A stretch of DNA of 64,000 bases from Eubacterium sp. GTDB taxonomy: Bacteria; Bacillota; Clostridia; Oscillospirales; Acutalibacteraceae. The position numbers were made by a program, and so were the translations under genes. Positions 50,455 to 58,515 of the stretch are shown in pieces. The notes beneath the pieces are model-generated. The model saw nothing but the letters and a program-made list of their open reading frames with translations, was not told where the DNA came from and searched no databases. The stretch is taken from positions 1 to 64,000 of the forward strand of contig DVEP01000038.1 in the NCBI GenBank assembly GCA_015655975.1, given 5' to 3'. The number at the start of each line of letters is the position of its first letter. Within the stretch, counting starts at the first letter, position 1.

Positions 50455-51225
50455 ATGAAACAAAATAAAAGACACCGCACAAGCTTTATTAATACTATAA
50501 TTGTTATTGTAACAGTTGTTGCTTTGGTATTTTTATCAATAGCGCTTTACAACTCGGATAAATTGCAGGTTAGGTTTGAAACAATCGTACTTTTTCTGTC
50601 AAGGATAGAAAATGCTATTGTTTCACTCGACTCGAAAGTGGGAATTGTAGTCTGTGTTTTTGCCCTTTTTCTTGCCAAAACACAGTTGCCTATACCTATG
50701 AGTTTTTTGTGCGTTATTTCAGGTATGGTGTTTCCTTTACCTCAGGCAATAGTCATGAATGTTGTGTTTACCTGCATAGTTCATGCTGTTAAATATTGGG
50801 AAGGATTATGGATAGGTGGTGGCTGGGCAAGAAAAATCATCAATATAAAACAAATCAAATTTATACGAGAGTGGATTGAATTCAAAGGAAACGGCAACCC
50901 GTACATTCTTTTTGTCTGTCGCCTTATTCCGTCAATACCTCTCGGAATGGTGTCGAAACTGTACGGTTCTTTGCACTATGATTTTTTGTACTATCTTGTT
51001 TTGAGTACACTCGGATTTTTGCCGAGAATATATGTATATACAAGCATCGGCGGCGAGTTATTCAACCCGTTTTCAGTCAAATTTATTTTGCTTATTATGG
51101 CTGCGGTTGTATTTACAGGCACCGGCGCTTTGGTTCTTAACCTCATATACGGTAAGAAATATAAACAAATGACACAAACTCTTTTGATTTACAGTCAAAA
51201 AGAAAAATATAAAATAGTTTTTTAG
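50455..51225 (+). CDS. TVP38/TMEM64 (VTT-domain) family membrane protein
   Basis: A 256-residue integral membrane protein with an N-terminal helix (about 13-33) and a VTT/SNARE-associated core: LPIPMSFLCVISGMVFPLPQA, then NPYILFVCRLIPSIPLGMVSK and GFLPRIYVYT (segments shortened). Members move lipids or act in membrane stress responses; the exact substrate here is unknown. GAGGTG precedes the ATG. It follows pheA by 22 bases and precedes galK by 9. Confidence 0.85.
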   Translation: MKQNKRHRTSFINTIIVIVTVVALVFLSIALYNSDKLQVRFETIVLFLSRIENAIVSLDSKVGIVVCVFALFLAKTQLPIPMSFLCVISGMVFPLPQAIVMNVVFTCIVHAVKYWEGLWIGGGWARKIINIKQIKFIREWIEFKGNGNPYILFVCRLIPSIPLGMVSKLYGSLHYDFLYYLVLSTLGFLPRIYVYTSIGGELFNPFSVKFILLIMAAVVFTGTGALVLNLIYGKKYKQMTQTLLIYSQKEKYKIVF

Positions 51226-51234
51226 GAGAGAAAA

Positions 51235-52521
51235 ATGAAAACAACAGAACTTATTTCAAAAATTAAAAACGGCGAACTTGACGAACAACTTGCTCGTGTG
51301 TATGTTACACAGAGCGAAGTTGAAAAGCAAAAAGAACGCTACATAGAAACAATAGAAACATTTATTGAAACTTTCGGCGAGGACAGAGATGTCATTGTTT
51401 GCAGTGCACCCGGCAGAACAGAAGTTTGCGGTAACCATACAGACCACAACAACGGCAAAGTTTTGGCGGCTTCCGTAAATCTCGACGCTATTGCAGTTGC
51501 AAGTCTTAACGGCGACAATACCGTAAGAGTAAAGTCTAAAGGGCACGCAATGAATGTTGTTGAATTGAACAGTCTTGAGCCTGACGAATCAATGTACGGC
51601 AAGTCAACATCTATGGTAAAAGGCGTAGTTGCAGGACTTTCGGAGTGGGGATATAAAATCGGCGGATTTGACGCTTGCACGACATCAGATGTAATGGGCG
51701 GCTCGGGTCTTTCTTCATCTGCGGCATTTGAGGTGCTTATAGCAACTTGTATATCTGCCTTGTTCAATGATGAAACAATAGATTCTGTTACACTCGGAAA
51801 AGTTGCTCAATACAGTGAAAACAAATTCTTTGGTAAACCATGCGGACTTCTCGATCAAATGACTTCGGCAGTCGGCACATTTGTTACTATCGACTTCAAA
51901 AGCACTTCTGAGCCTGTTATTAAAAAAATAAATGTAGATTTCAATTCTTTCGGTTACAGTCTTTGCATTGTTGATACGGGCGGCAGCCACTCCGACTTGA
52001 CAGACGATTATGCTGCCGTAAGGTCGGAAATGGAGTCTGTTGCAAAAGCGATGGGACACAATGTTTTAAGAGAAATATCCTACGATGATTTCAAAGCAAA
52101 ACTTCCCGAATTGTATGCTTCAGAGGAAGTAAATGACAGGGCATTGCTCAGAGCAATTCATTTCTACAATGAAAATATGCGTGTTGACAATGCAGTTGAA
52201 GCACTTGAAAACAACGATTTTGAAACATTCAAAAAAATCATTGTAGAATCAGGATTTTCATCTTATATGTACAATCAAAATGTTTATACTCCAAAAAATC
52301 CTTTGGAACAAAAACTTTCTCTTGCGCTTGCAGTAACTCAGGAAATTCTTGACGGCAAGGGTGCATACAGAGTTCACGGCGGTGGTTTTGCAGGCACAAT
52401 CCAGGCATTTGTACCGAACGATATTTTGTCTGAATACAAAGAAAAAATCGAGAGTATTTTCGGTGAAGGAAAGTGCTATGTTCTTTCAATAAGACCGGTA
52501 GGCGGAGTAAAAGTTTTGTAA
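51235..52521 (+). CDS. galK: Galactokinase, GHMP family
   Basis: A 428-residue GHMP kinase. A ~55-residue N-terminal extension precedes the sugar-binding signature CSAPGRTEVCGNHTDHNNG, a variant of the usual APGRVNLIGEHTDY. The ATP-binding GGSGLSSSAA and a C-terminal GGGFAGTIQAFV complete the fold. It phosphorylates galactose to galactose-1-phosphate. The GH35 enzyme 2.3 kb downstream could supply galactose. The extended N-terminus and altered signature suggest a clostridial subfamily, and other sugars are possible. Confidence 0.85.
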   Translation: MKTTELISKIKNGELDEQLARVYVTQSEVEKQKERYIETIETFIETFGEDRDVIVCSAPGRTEVCGNHTDHNNGKVLAASVNLDAIAVASLNGDNTVRVKSKGHAMNVVELNSLEPDESMYGKSTSMVKGVVAGLSEWGYKIGGFDACTTSDVMGGSGLSSSAAFEVLIATCISALFNDETIDSVTLGKVAQYSENKFFGKPCGLLDQMTSAVGTFVTIDFKSTSEPVIKKINVDFNSFGYSLCIVDTGGSHSDLTDDYAAVRSEMESVAKAMGHNVLREISYDDFKAKLPELYASEEVNDRALLRAIHFYNENMRVDNAVEALENNDFETFKKIIVESGFSSYMYNQNVYTPKNPLEQKLSLALAVTQEILDGKGAYRVHGGGFAGTIQAFVPNDILSEYKEKIESIFGEGKCYVLSIRPVGGVKVL

Positions 52522-52562
52522 TTTTTACAGTTTAGTGTCGTTATAAAAAGAGGTAGAGTAAG

Positions 52563-53522
52563 ATGAAGTATGTGTTTGTTGAAAATCCTATCGCCGGCAA
52601 CAAGAAAAAACAGTTGCTGTTTAAAAGAGTTCAGTCTGCATTTAGATTGAGTAACGATGAAATGATAATAGAAGAAACGCTGTTTCCTCACCATGCACAA
52701 CAAATTGCGCGTGCGTATGCCGAAAATTACGGCGATGACGCTGTAATAGTTTCTTGCGGCGGAGACGGTACAATTCACGAAATAGCAAACGGATTAGCAG
52801 GAACAGACACTCCTCTTATGGTTATACCTCTTGGTACGGGCAATGATTTTGCAAAAAAGATTTACGGTACGAGAAAAATAAATCTTGAAAATGTTGTAAA
52901 GTCTTTTGGTTTACATAACGGAAATATCAAATACGACATAAAACCTATTGACTTGATAGATTATAACGGCGAAAAGTGTATCAATATTATGAGTTTCGGA
53001 CTTGACACTTTGGTTGAAACAATCGGCAGAAAAATAGCATCAAAAGCTCCGTTTTTGGGCAAAAACGCTTATACTATGGCGGTTGTGCCTGTTTTTATGA
53101 AACCGTTAAGGTATTCTATGAATGTTGAATTCAAATGTATAGACAAAGACGGCAACAAGTTTGACTTTACGGCAACGCCTGTTGAATATGCTTTGATGGC
53201 CATTTGCAACGCATCTTATTACGGTGGCGGTTTTTGCCCTGCACCCGATTCTGTTTTGGACGACGGACTTTTAGATTTGGTTTACGCTGACAGTATGAGT
53301 TTGAGCAAAGCCATTCCTCTTGTGCCTAAATATTCAAGCGGTAAGCTGGCGTACGAGGAAAACAGTTCAATCCATATGTCCTATGTTACTTCAGGCAGAA
53401 TTTGGACAGACGATGGCACTCCTCTTTTGGGTGAGTGCGACGGTGAAAATTTCTACTACTCGGAAGTGAATTTTCATGTTGACAAACATGCTCTTAAACT
53501 TTGTGTTTTGAAAGATGAATAA
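52563..53522 (+). CDS. Diacylglycerol/lipid kinase (DgkB/YegS-like)
   Basis: A 319-residue soluble lipid kinase of the DAGK catalytic family. ENPIAGNKKKQ is the first conserved block, SCGGDGTIHEIANGL the nucleotide-binding GGDGT motif, and PLGTGNDFAK the third. A C-terminal beta-rich half contains ASYYGGGFCPAPD and DDGLLDL. In Gram-positives such enzymes recycle diacylglycerol to phosphatidic acid. AGGTAGAG lies before the ATG. It is 41 bases after galK and may be the last gene of this long run. Confidence 0.88.
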   Translation: MKYVFVENPIAGNKKKQLLFKRVQSAFRLSNDEMIIEETLFPHHAQQIARAYAENYGDDAVIVSCGGDGTIHEIANGLAGTDTPLMVIPLGTGNDFAKKIYGTRKINLENVVKSFGLHNGNIKYDIKPIDLIDYNGEKCINIMSFGLDTLVETIGRKIASKAPFLGKNAYTMAVVPVFMKPLRYSMNVEFKCIDKDGNKFDFTATPVEYALMAICNASYYGGGFCPAPDSVLDDGLLDLVYADSMSLSKAIPLVPKYSSGKLAYEENSSIHMSYVTSGRIWTDDGTPLLGECDGENFYYSEVNFHVDKHALKLCVLKDE

Positions 53523-53534
53523 TAAAATTTAATA

Positions 53535-53561
53535 ACATTTTTTTTAAACCTTCATAGAATA
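53535..53561 (+). promoter_or_regulatory. Candidate sigma-K-type sporulation promoter
   Basis: AC (53535-53536), 16 bases, then CATAGAATA (53553-53561) fit the sigma-K pattern AC-N16-CATAnnnTA. No good sigma-A promoter is seen. The context is AT-rich, so a chance match is possible. A small GAAATC/GATTTC hairpin follows in the leader (about 53566-53580). Confidence 0.4.
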
Positions 53562-53604
53562 TAGAGAAATCAAAGATTTCAATATATTTTACGGAGGTTT
53601 TTTT

Positions 53605-54405
53605 ATGGCTGATGTTCCCGTTATCAATTCAAACTGCTCTAAAATACATGAGGCAGTATGTATTGATACAAAAAGAATTTATGATTCGTGTGTCAGCAAA
53701 GATTGTCTTGAAGATTTGAGAGTTACTTTTTTTGCAAAAAGTCAGCAACTCATTGACAATGCAGTTACTGTAAAGTGTCGTGAGTGTTGCATTGAATCTG
53801 TAAGCATAGATGTTGAAGAGGTGCCGTTTAACAGAGGTTTTTACAGTGTCGATATAGTTTTTTATTTTAAATTGTGTTTTGATACTTATTCATCTCCGTG
53901 TACAATGCCTCAAACAGCAGTCGGTTATGCAAAATTTAACAAAAAATGCATATTGTACGGCTCTGACGGTAAAGTGAAAATATTTACTTCAAACCCTGTT
54001 TCCGAAGCGCTTGACTGTCCCGAAGCACCTCAAACAAGCAATCCTACTGCAAAAGTTCAGGCGGTTGACCCTGTCATTTTGTCAACAAATGTAGTTAAGG
54101 CCTGCGATTGCTGTTTCCCTATATGCACATCTTTTCCTCAGTCGATTTTGTGCAACGCAGAAGACGGCTTTGTAAACGGTAACTGCTCAAAAGCCGTTTT
54201 GGTAACTATAGGATTGTTCTCTATTGTCCAAATGGAAAGAGATGTTCAAATTACGGTACCTGCTTACGATTTCTGTATTCCTGACCGTGAATGCGACTGC
54301 AATACTGACAGTCCCTGCGAAACATTCAACAAAATAGAATTCCCTGTCAATGAATTTTTCCCGAAAGAAAAAGATTGCTGCTGTGAAAAATCTGATAACG
54401 ATTAG
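53605..54405 (+). CDS. Conserved Cys-rich clostridial protein of unknown function
   Basis: A 266-residue protein with 24 cysteines, including CRECC, CDCC, CDC and CCC clusters. The opening IHEAVCIDTKRIYDSCVSKDC and the PFNRGFYSVDIVFYFKL stretch resemble a family of unnamed proteins that I recall from clostridial genomes. There is no signal peptide or membrane helix. High Cys content and a sigma-K-like promoter would suit a spore-coat or disulfide-linked structural protein, or a metal-binding protein; this is inference. ACGGAGG precedes the ATG. It is monocistronic with its own terminator. Confidence 0.65.
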   Translation: MADVPVINSNCSKIHEAVCIDTKRIYDSCVSKDCLEDLRVTFFAKSQQLIDNAVTVKCRECCIESVSIDVEEVPFNRGFYSVDIVFYFKLCFDTYSSPCTMPQTAVGYAKFNKKCILYGSDGKVKIFTSNPVSEALDCPEAPQTSNPTAKVQAVDPVILSTNVVKACDCCFPICTSFPQSILCNAEDGFVNGNCSKAVLVTIGLFSIVQMERDVQITVPAYDFCIPDRECDCNTDSPCETFNKIEFPVNEFFPKEKDCCCEKSDND

Positions 54406-54408
54406 TAA

Positions 54409-54437
54409 AAGAGGAGTGTAAACTCCTCTTTTTTTAT
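54409..54437 (+). terminator. Terminator of the Cys-rich protein gene
   Basis: AAGAGGAGT, GTAA loop, ACTCCTCTT, then TTTTTTA. Confidence 0.85.
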
Positions 54438-54494
54438 ATCGTGTTTTGTGATATAATATATTTATTAAATAGAAATTTTTAAGGAGTTCTAACT

Positions 54495-54836
54495 ATGCCG
54501 TATATTGAAATTAAGACAAACGCGTCTTTTAATCAGGAACAGATAAATTCGTTGAAATCAGATATGGGTAAAAATATTACCGCTATTCCCGGCAAGAGCG
54601 AAGACTGGCTTATGGTTGATTTTTGTGAAGACAGAAATATGTTTTTCAAGGGCAACAATTTGCCTTGCGCTATGGTTGATGTCAGTATTTTCGGGAAAGC
54701 AGAGAAAAAATATTTCGATGAGTTGACGGAAAAAATCTGCGATTCCGTAAGCAGTATCTTGGAACTTGACAAAGACAGAATATATGTAAAATATTCAGAA
54801 ATAGAAAAATGGGGATGGAACGGAGTTAATTTTTAA
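54495..54836 (+). CDS. MIF-family (macrophage migration inhibitory factor-like) protein
   Basis: A 113-residue protein of the MIF/tautomerase superfamily. Pro2 follows the initiator Met and would be the catalytic N-terminal proline. Lys34 (in PGKSEDWLM) fits the conserved active-site lysine, and LPCAMVDVSIFGK fits the following strand. MIF proteins are trimeric tautomerases of phenylpyruvate-like compounds; in bacteria their role is unclear. AAGGAG precedes the ATG, with TATAAT at 54452-54457. The stop overlaps the GH35 start by one base (TAATG), so the two are made together. Confidence 0.8.
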   Translation: MPYIEIKTNASFNQEQINSLKSDMGKNITAIPGKSEDWLMVDFCEDRNMFFKGNNLPCAMVDVSIFGKAEKKYFDELTEKICDSVSSILELDKDRIYVKYSEIEKWGWNGVNF

Positions 54837-56608
54837 TGAGTGAAAAAGTATTAAGTATAAAAAACGGAGAATTTATGCTCGGCGACAAGCCATATAATAT
54901 TTATTCGGGCGCTATACACTACTTCAGAGTTGTACCTGAATATTGGGAAGACAGACTGACAAAACTTAAACTTGCAGGTTTCAATACGGTAGAAACCTAT
55001 GTTTGCTGGAATTTGCATGAAAGCAAACCGGGAGTTTTTGATTTTTCAGGAATTTTAGATATTGAAAAATACATAGAAACAGCACAAAAAGTCGGTCTTA
55101 ATGTCATAGTCAGACCGGGCCCGTATATTTGTGCAGAATGGGATTTCGGCGGACTTCCCGCATGGCTTTTAAAAGATAAGAATATGAAACTGCGTTGTTT
55201 TTATAAGCCGTATCTTGACGCTGTTGAAAGGTTCTACAACGAGCTTTTGCCTCGACTTAAACCTTTTCTTTCAACAAACGGCGGTCCTGTTATCGCAATG
55301 CAGATTGAAAATGAGTACGGAAGTTACTCGAACGATAAAAAATATTTGAACTATATAAAATCTTTGTTTGAAAAAAATGATATAGATGTTTTGCTGTTTA
55401 CTTCCGACGGTAATTTGGACGCTATGATTTCGGGCGGCAGCGTTGACGGTGTGCTCAAGACTTTGAATTTCGGCTCGGGCTCAAGAAACGCTTTCAATAT
55501 TTTGAAAAAATACGGCGAAGGTTTCCCGAAAATGTGTATGGAATTTTGGTGCGGTTGGTTTGACCATTGGGGCAGCATACATCACTCAAGACCTTCCAAA
55601 CAAACCGAGTTTGAAATAAAAGGATTTTTATCTCAAAACGCAAGTTTCAATGTATATATGTTTCACGGCGGAACTAATTTTGGTTTCACGGCAGGCGCTA
55701 ACTACTATAAAAACTATTCTCCGACAGTAACGAGTTATGATTACAGTGCTATGCTTAATGAATACGGCGATTATACTCCTGCGTACCATAAAGTCAGAAA
55801 ACTTCTGCACGAGAAACAAAATCTGCCGTTAAAAGAGTTGCCCGAGTCTCCGAAATTGCAAAATATAGGTGAAGTTTCACTTGCAGAGTCAACATCTTTG
55901 TTTGACAATCTCGAAAATATTGCAGAAAAACACTGCTCGGCAACTGCTGAAAGTATGGAATACTTTGGTCAAAATTTCGGTTTGATTTACTATAAAACAA
56001 AAGTCAAGGGCAACTATCCGTCGCTTAAATATACTGTTTCAGGCGTACATGACAGGGCTTTTGTGTATGTAAACGGCGAAAAAAAGGCGACTGTTGACAG
56101 AATGCTTGAGAATAAGAAAAAATTTTTCAAAAGTGCATATTCAAACAGTTTCAATGTTCCGTCGATTACATCTGAGTGTGAAATAGGCGTACTTGTTGAC
56201 GCTATGGGCAGAATAAATTACGGACCTAAAATATATGACAGAAAGGGAATAGAATCCATTTCTTCTAAATTTCAGGTTTTGAGTGACTATGAAATTTATA
56301 CAATACCGCTTGACAATCTTGAAAAACTTGACTGGTCAAACAGTTCAAACAAATATCCGTTGTTTTTCAAAGGCAGTTTTGACGCCGAAAAAGGAAAAGA
56401 CTGTTTTGTTGAAACAAAGGGCTTTACAAAGGGCTGCGTCTGGGTAAACGGCTTTAATCTCGGCAGATATTGGAGCAAAGGTCCTCAAAAAACTCTCTAT
56501 TTACCTGCGCCTTTGTTAAAGGAAAAAAACAATGAAATAGTTGTTTTGGAACTTGAAAATGCACAGAAAAAATCTATAAGAATTATAGATAAACACAAAC
56601 TTTTTTGA
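54836..56608 (+). CDS. Beta-galactosidase, GH35 family, cytoplasmic
   Basis: A 590-residue GH35 enzyme. The TIM-barrel half has SGAIHYFRVVPEYWEDRL, GPYICAEWDFGGLPAWLL and the acid/base Glu in MQIENEYGSY; the nucleophile Glu is in MEFWCGWFDHWG. C-terminal beta domains end in GFNLGRYWSKGPQKTLYLPA (segments shortened). It removes terminal beta-galactose, probably from imported oligosaccharides because there is no signal peptide. Translation is coupled to the MIF-like gene. galK lies upstream on the same strand. Confidence 0.92.
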   Translation: MSEKVLSIKNGEFMLGDKPYNIYSGAIHYFRVVPEYWEDRLTKLKLAGFNTVETYVCWNLHESKPGVFDFSGILDIEKYIETAQKVGLNVIVRPGPYICAEWDFGGLPAWLLKDKNMKLRCFYKPYLDAVERFYNELLPRLKPFLSTNGGPVIAMQIENEYGSYSNDKKYLNYIKSLFEKNDIDVLLFTSDGNLDAMISGGSVDGVLKTLNFGSGSRNAFNILKKYGEGFPKMCMEFWCGWFDHWGSIHHSRPSKQTEFEIKGFLSQNASFNVYMFHGGTNFGFTAGANYYKNYSPTVTSYDYSAMLNEYGDYTPAYHKVRKLLHEKQNLPLKELPESPKLQNIGEVSLAESTSLFDNLENIAEKHCSATAESMEYFGQNFGLIYYKTKVKGNYPSLKYTVSGVHDRAFVYVNGEKKATVDRMLENKKKFFKSAYSNSFNVPSITSECEIGVLVDAMGRINYGPKIYDRKGIESISSKFQVLSDYEIYTIPLDNLEKLDWSNSSNKYPLFFKGSFDAEKGKDCFVETKGFTKGCVWVNGFNLGRYWSKGPQKTLYLPAPLLKEKNNEIVVLELENAQKKSIRIIDKHKLF

Positions 56609-56618
56609 TGAATAAAAC

Positions 56619-56656
56619 AAAAAAATCACCCGATAATAAAAACGGGTGATTTTTTA
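56619..56656. terminator. Terminator of the MIF-GH35 unit
   Basis: AAAAAATCACCCG and CGGGTGATTTTTT pair around an A-rich loop, with T-run and A-run flanks. A possible small gene begins at its right edge. Confidence 0.85.
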
Positions 56657-56814
56657 TGGATATGACAAATATATCAAAAAATATGAGAATTTTTGCGGGA
56701 TTTGCAAACACAATAAAAGCGCTGAATATTCTCATCACAATAATAAAAATATTGGCAATTTCTTTTATCGCCGTTCAGGCAATATTGATTTTGAAAGAAA
56801 GAAATTTTGATTAA
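56656..56814 (+). CDS. Possible 52-residue small membrane protein
   Basis: ATG at 56656 opens a 52-codon frame (MDMTNISKNMRIFAGFANTI at the start) with one hydrophobic helix (about residues 24-46), ending TAA at 56812-56814. It starts at the edge of a terminator and has no clear ribosome binding site; the only GGGTGA lies in the hairpin. Its stop overlaps the convergent malQ stop by three bases. It may be real but AT-rich DNA yields such frames by chance. Confidence 0.3.
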   Translation: MDMTNISKNMRIFAGFANTIKALNILITIIKILAISFIAVQAILILKERNFD

Positions 56815-58331
56815 TCAAAAACAGGGTACATTCTGCGATAAACACTGTTGATTTTCCTGAAATAGTCGAAGTCAACCGAATCTATTGTTTCTTTTGTAGT
56901 TCTGAAACGCCAATTTTTTTCGGGCACACCCGGAATATTCATTCTTGCGTCGTTTCCGAAACCGCACATATCCTGAAAAGAAATGATTGCCGTATTTGAA
57001 CTCGACGCCCATACAGACTCAATTATTTTTCTGCAACTTTTACTGTAATAACCGCCGTCGCCCCAATTTTCGCCTTCAAAACCACAGTATCGGAGTGCAA
57101 AATTTCGCTCGCTTTCGTTTGCTTCCCAAAGCCAGCCGAGAAGAGTATTGTTGTCGTGAGTGCCGATATAGTTTACGCTGTTTTGCGTGCAGTTGTGCGG
57201 TAAATGAAGTGAGTCGGAATTTGGGTCAAATCCGAATTGAACAACTTTTATACCGGGGAATTTTGTTTCTTCCAAAAGTTTCACGACATCTTCTCCGAAA
57301 GTTCCGAGGTCTTCGGCTATTATAGGCGGATTTTCAAACTTTTTGAATACTTCGTTGAAAAGGCTCATTGCAGGGCCTTTTTTCCATTTTCCGACTTTTG
57401 CCGTTTTACTGTCGGCGTCTATTTCCCAATAACTTGCAAAGGCTCTGAAATGGTCAATTCTGACAATATCGTACATTTTAAGAGAATTTGAAAGGCGTGA
57501 CAACCACCACTCGTAGTTGTCCTTTTTCATATTGTCCCAATCGTAAATGGGGTTGCCCCAAAGCTGACCGTCTTCGCTGAAACAGTCGGGAGGGACGCCT
57601 GCAATCTTTGTCGGCTTGAGCGTGGTTTTGTCTATTTTAAAAAGGTCAAGATTAGCCCATACATCGACGCTGTCCATGGCTACATATATCGGCATATCAC
57701 CAATGATTGCCACGCCTTTTTCGTTTGCGTATTGTTTGATTTTTTTCCATTGTACAGAGAAAATGTACTGTACAAAACACCAAAAATTAATCTCGTTTTC
57801 AAGGTATTTAACATCACTTTTTTTGATACTCTCAAAATGTGAATATTTTTCATTCCATTCCCACCAGGGAACGCCTTTTTCTTTGTCTTTTATTGCCATA
57901 TACAGTGAATATGCGTAAAGCCATTTTGAACTTGATTTGAATTTTTCAACTTCCTGCAACAAATTCTCACTGCAATTTTTATAGCATTTTTTTAACAATT
58001 CAAGTCGTTTGACAGATGCAAAGTCATAGTCCGCCGTGTACGGAGAACCGCTGTAAATATTGCTTTTGAAATCTTCTTCACTGCAAAGACCGAATTCAAA
58101 AAGACTTTTAGGGTCTATGAACAAATAGTTGCCTGCAAAAGCGCTCGGCGAACAATACGGAGAATTTGCATGGTCAAGAGGATTGAAAGGCAGTACCTGC
58201 CAATACGAAAACCCTGCGTTGCTTATTTTATCTATGAAATTGAAACAGTTTTCATCAAAAACACCGACCGCATAGTCAGACGGCATTGAACTGATGTGAA
58301 ACAGTACACCGCTGTCGCGTTTATCTAACAT
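56811..58331 (-). CDS. malQ: 4-alpha-glucanotransferase (amylomaltase), GH77
   Basis: A 506-residue GH77 enzyme. Conserved are ISSMPSDYAVG near the N-terminus, IGDMPIYVAMDSVDVWAN, the nucleophile Asp in VRIDHFRAF, the acid/base Glu in IIAEDLGTFGED and HDNNTLLGW. It transfers maltodextrin segments during starch, glycogen or maltose metabolism in the cytoplasm. It is monocistronic and convergent with the GH35 side. No glycogen or maltose transport genes are in the window. Confidence 0.94.
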   Translation of the reverse strand: MLDKRDSGVLFHISSMPSDYAVGVFDENCFNFIDKISNAGFSYWQVLPFNPLDHANSPYCSPSAFAGNYLFIDPKSLFEFGLCSEEDFKSNIYSGSPYTADYDFASVKRLELLKKCYKNCSENLLQEVEKFKSSSKWLYAYSLYMAIKDKEKGVPWWEWNEKYSHFESIKKSDVKYLENEINFWCFVQYIFSVQWKKIKQYANEKGVAIIGDMPIYVAMDSVDVWANLDLFKIDKTTLKPTKIAGVPPDCFSEDGQLWGNPIYDWDNMKKDNYEWWLSRLSNSLKMYDIVRIDHFRAFASYWEIDADSKTAKVGKWKKGPAMSLFNEVFKKFENPPIIAEDLGTFGEDVVKLLEETKFPGIKVVQFGFDPNSDSLHLPHNCTQNSVNYIGTHDNNTLLGWLWEANESERNFALRYCGFEGENWGDGGYYSKSCRKIIESVWASSSNTAIISFQDMCGFGNDARMNIPGVPEKNWRFRTTKETIDSVDFDYFRKINSVYRRMYPVFD

Positions 58332-58429
58332 TTTAACACCTCAAGAAAAAGATTATCACGATTTAACAAAAAAATCAATCTGTATTAATATTATTTATAT
58401 ATATTTTTAAATAATATAACAATAAGTTG

Positions 58430-58458
58430 TTGAATGTTCGTGTTTGATAAGTTATAAT
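58430..58458 (+). promoter_or_regulatory. Predicted promoter of miaB-ricA-mutS-mutL
   Basis: TTGAAT (58430-58435), 17-base spacer, perfect TATAAT (58453-58458), about 58 bases before miaB. Confidence 0.65.
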
Positions 58459-58515
58459 ATTAAAATAAATATTAAAAGGCGTATTGTGTCTTTTTTTAAT
58501 ATCAACAGGTGAATT

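Noticed and set aside
53605..54405. Metallothionein or secreted Cys-knot peptide
   Set aside because: Too long, no signal peptide, and the cysteines are mixed with ordinary beta-type sequence.
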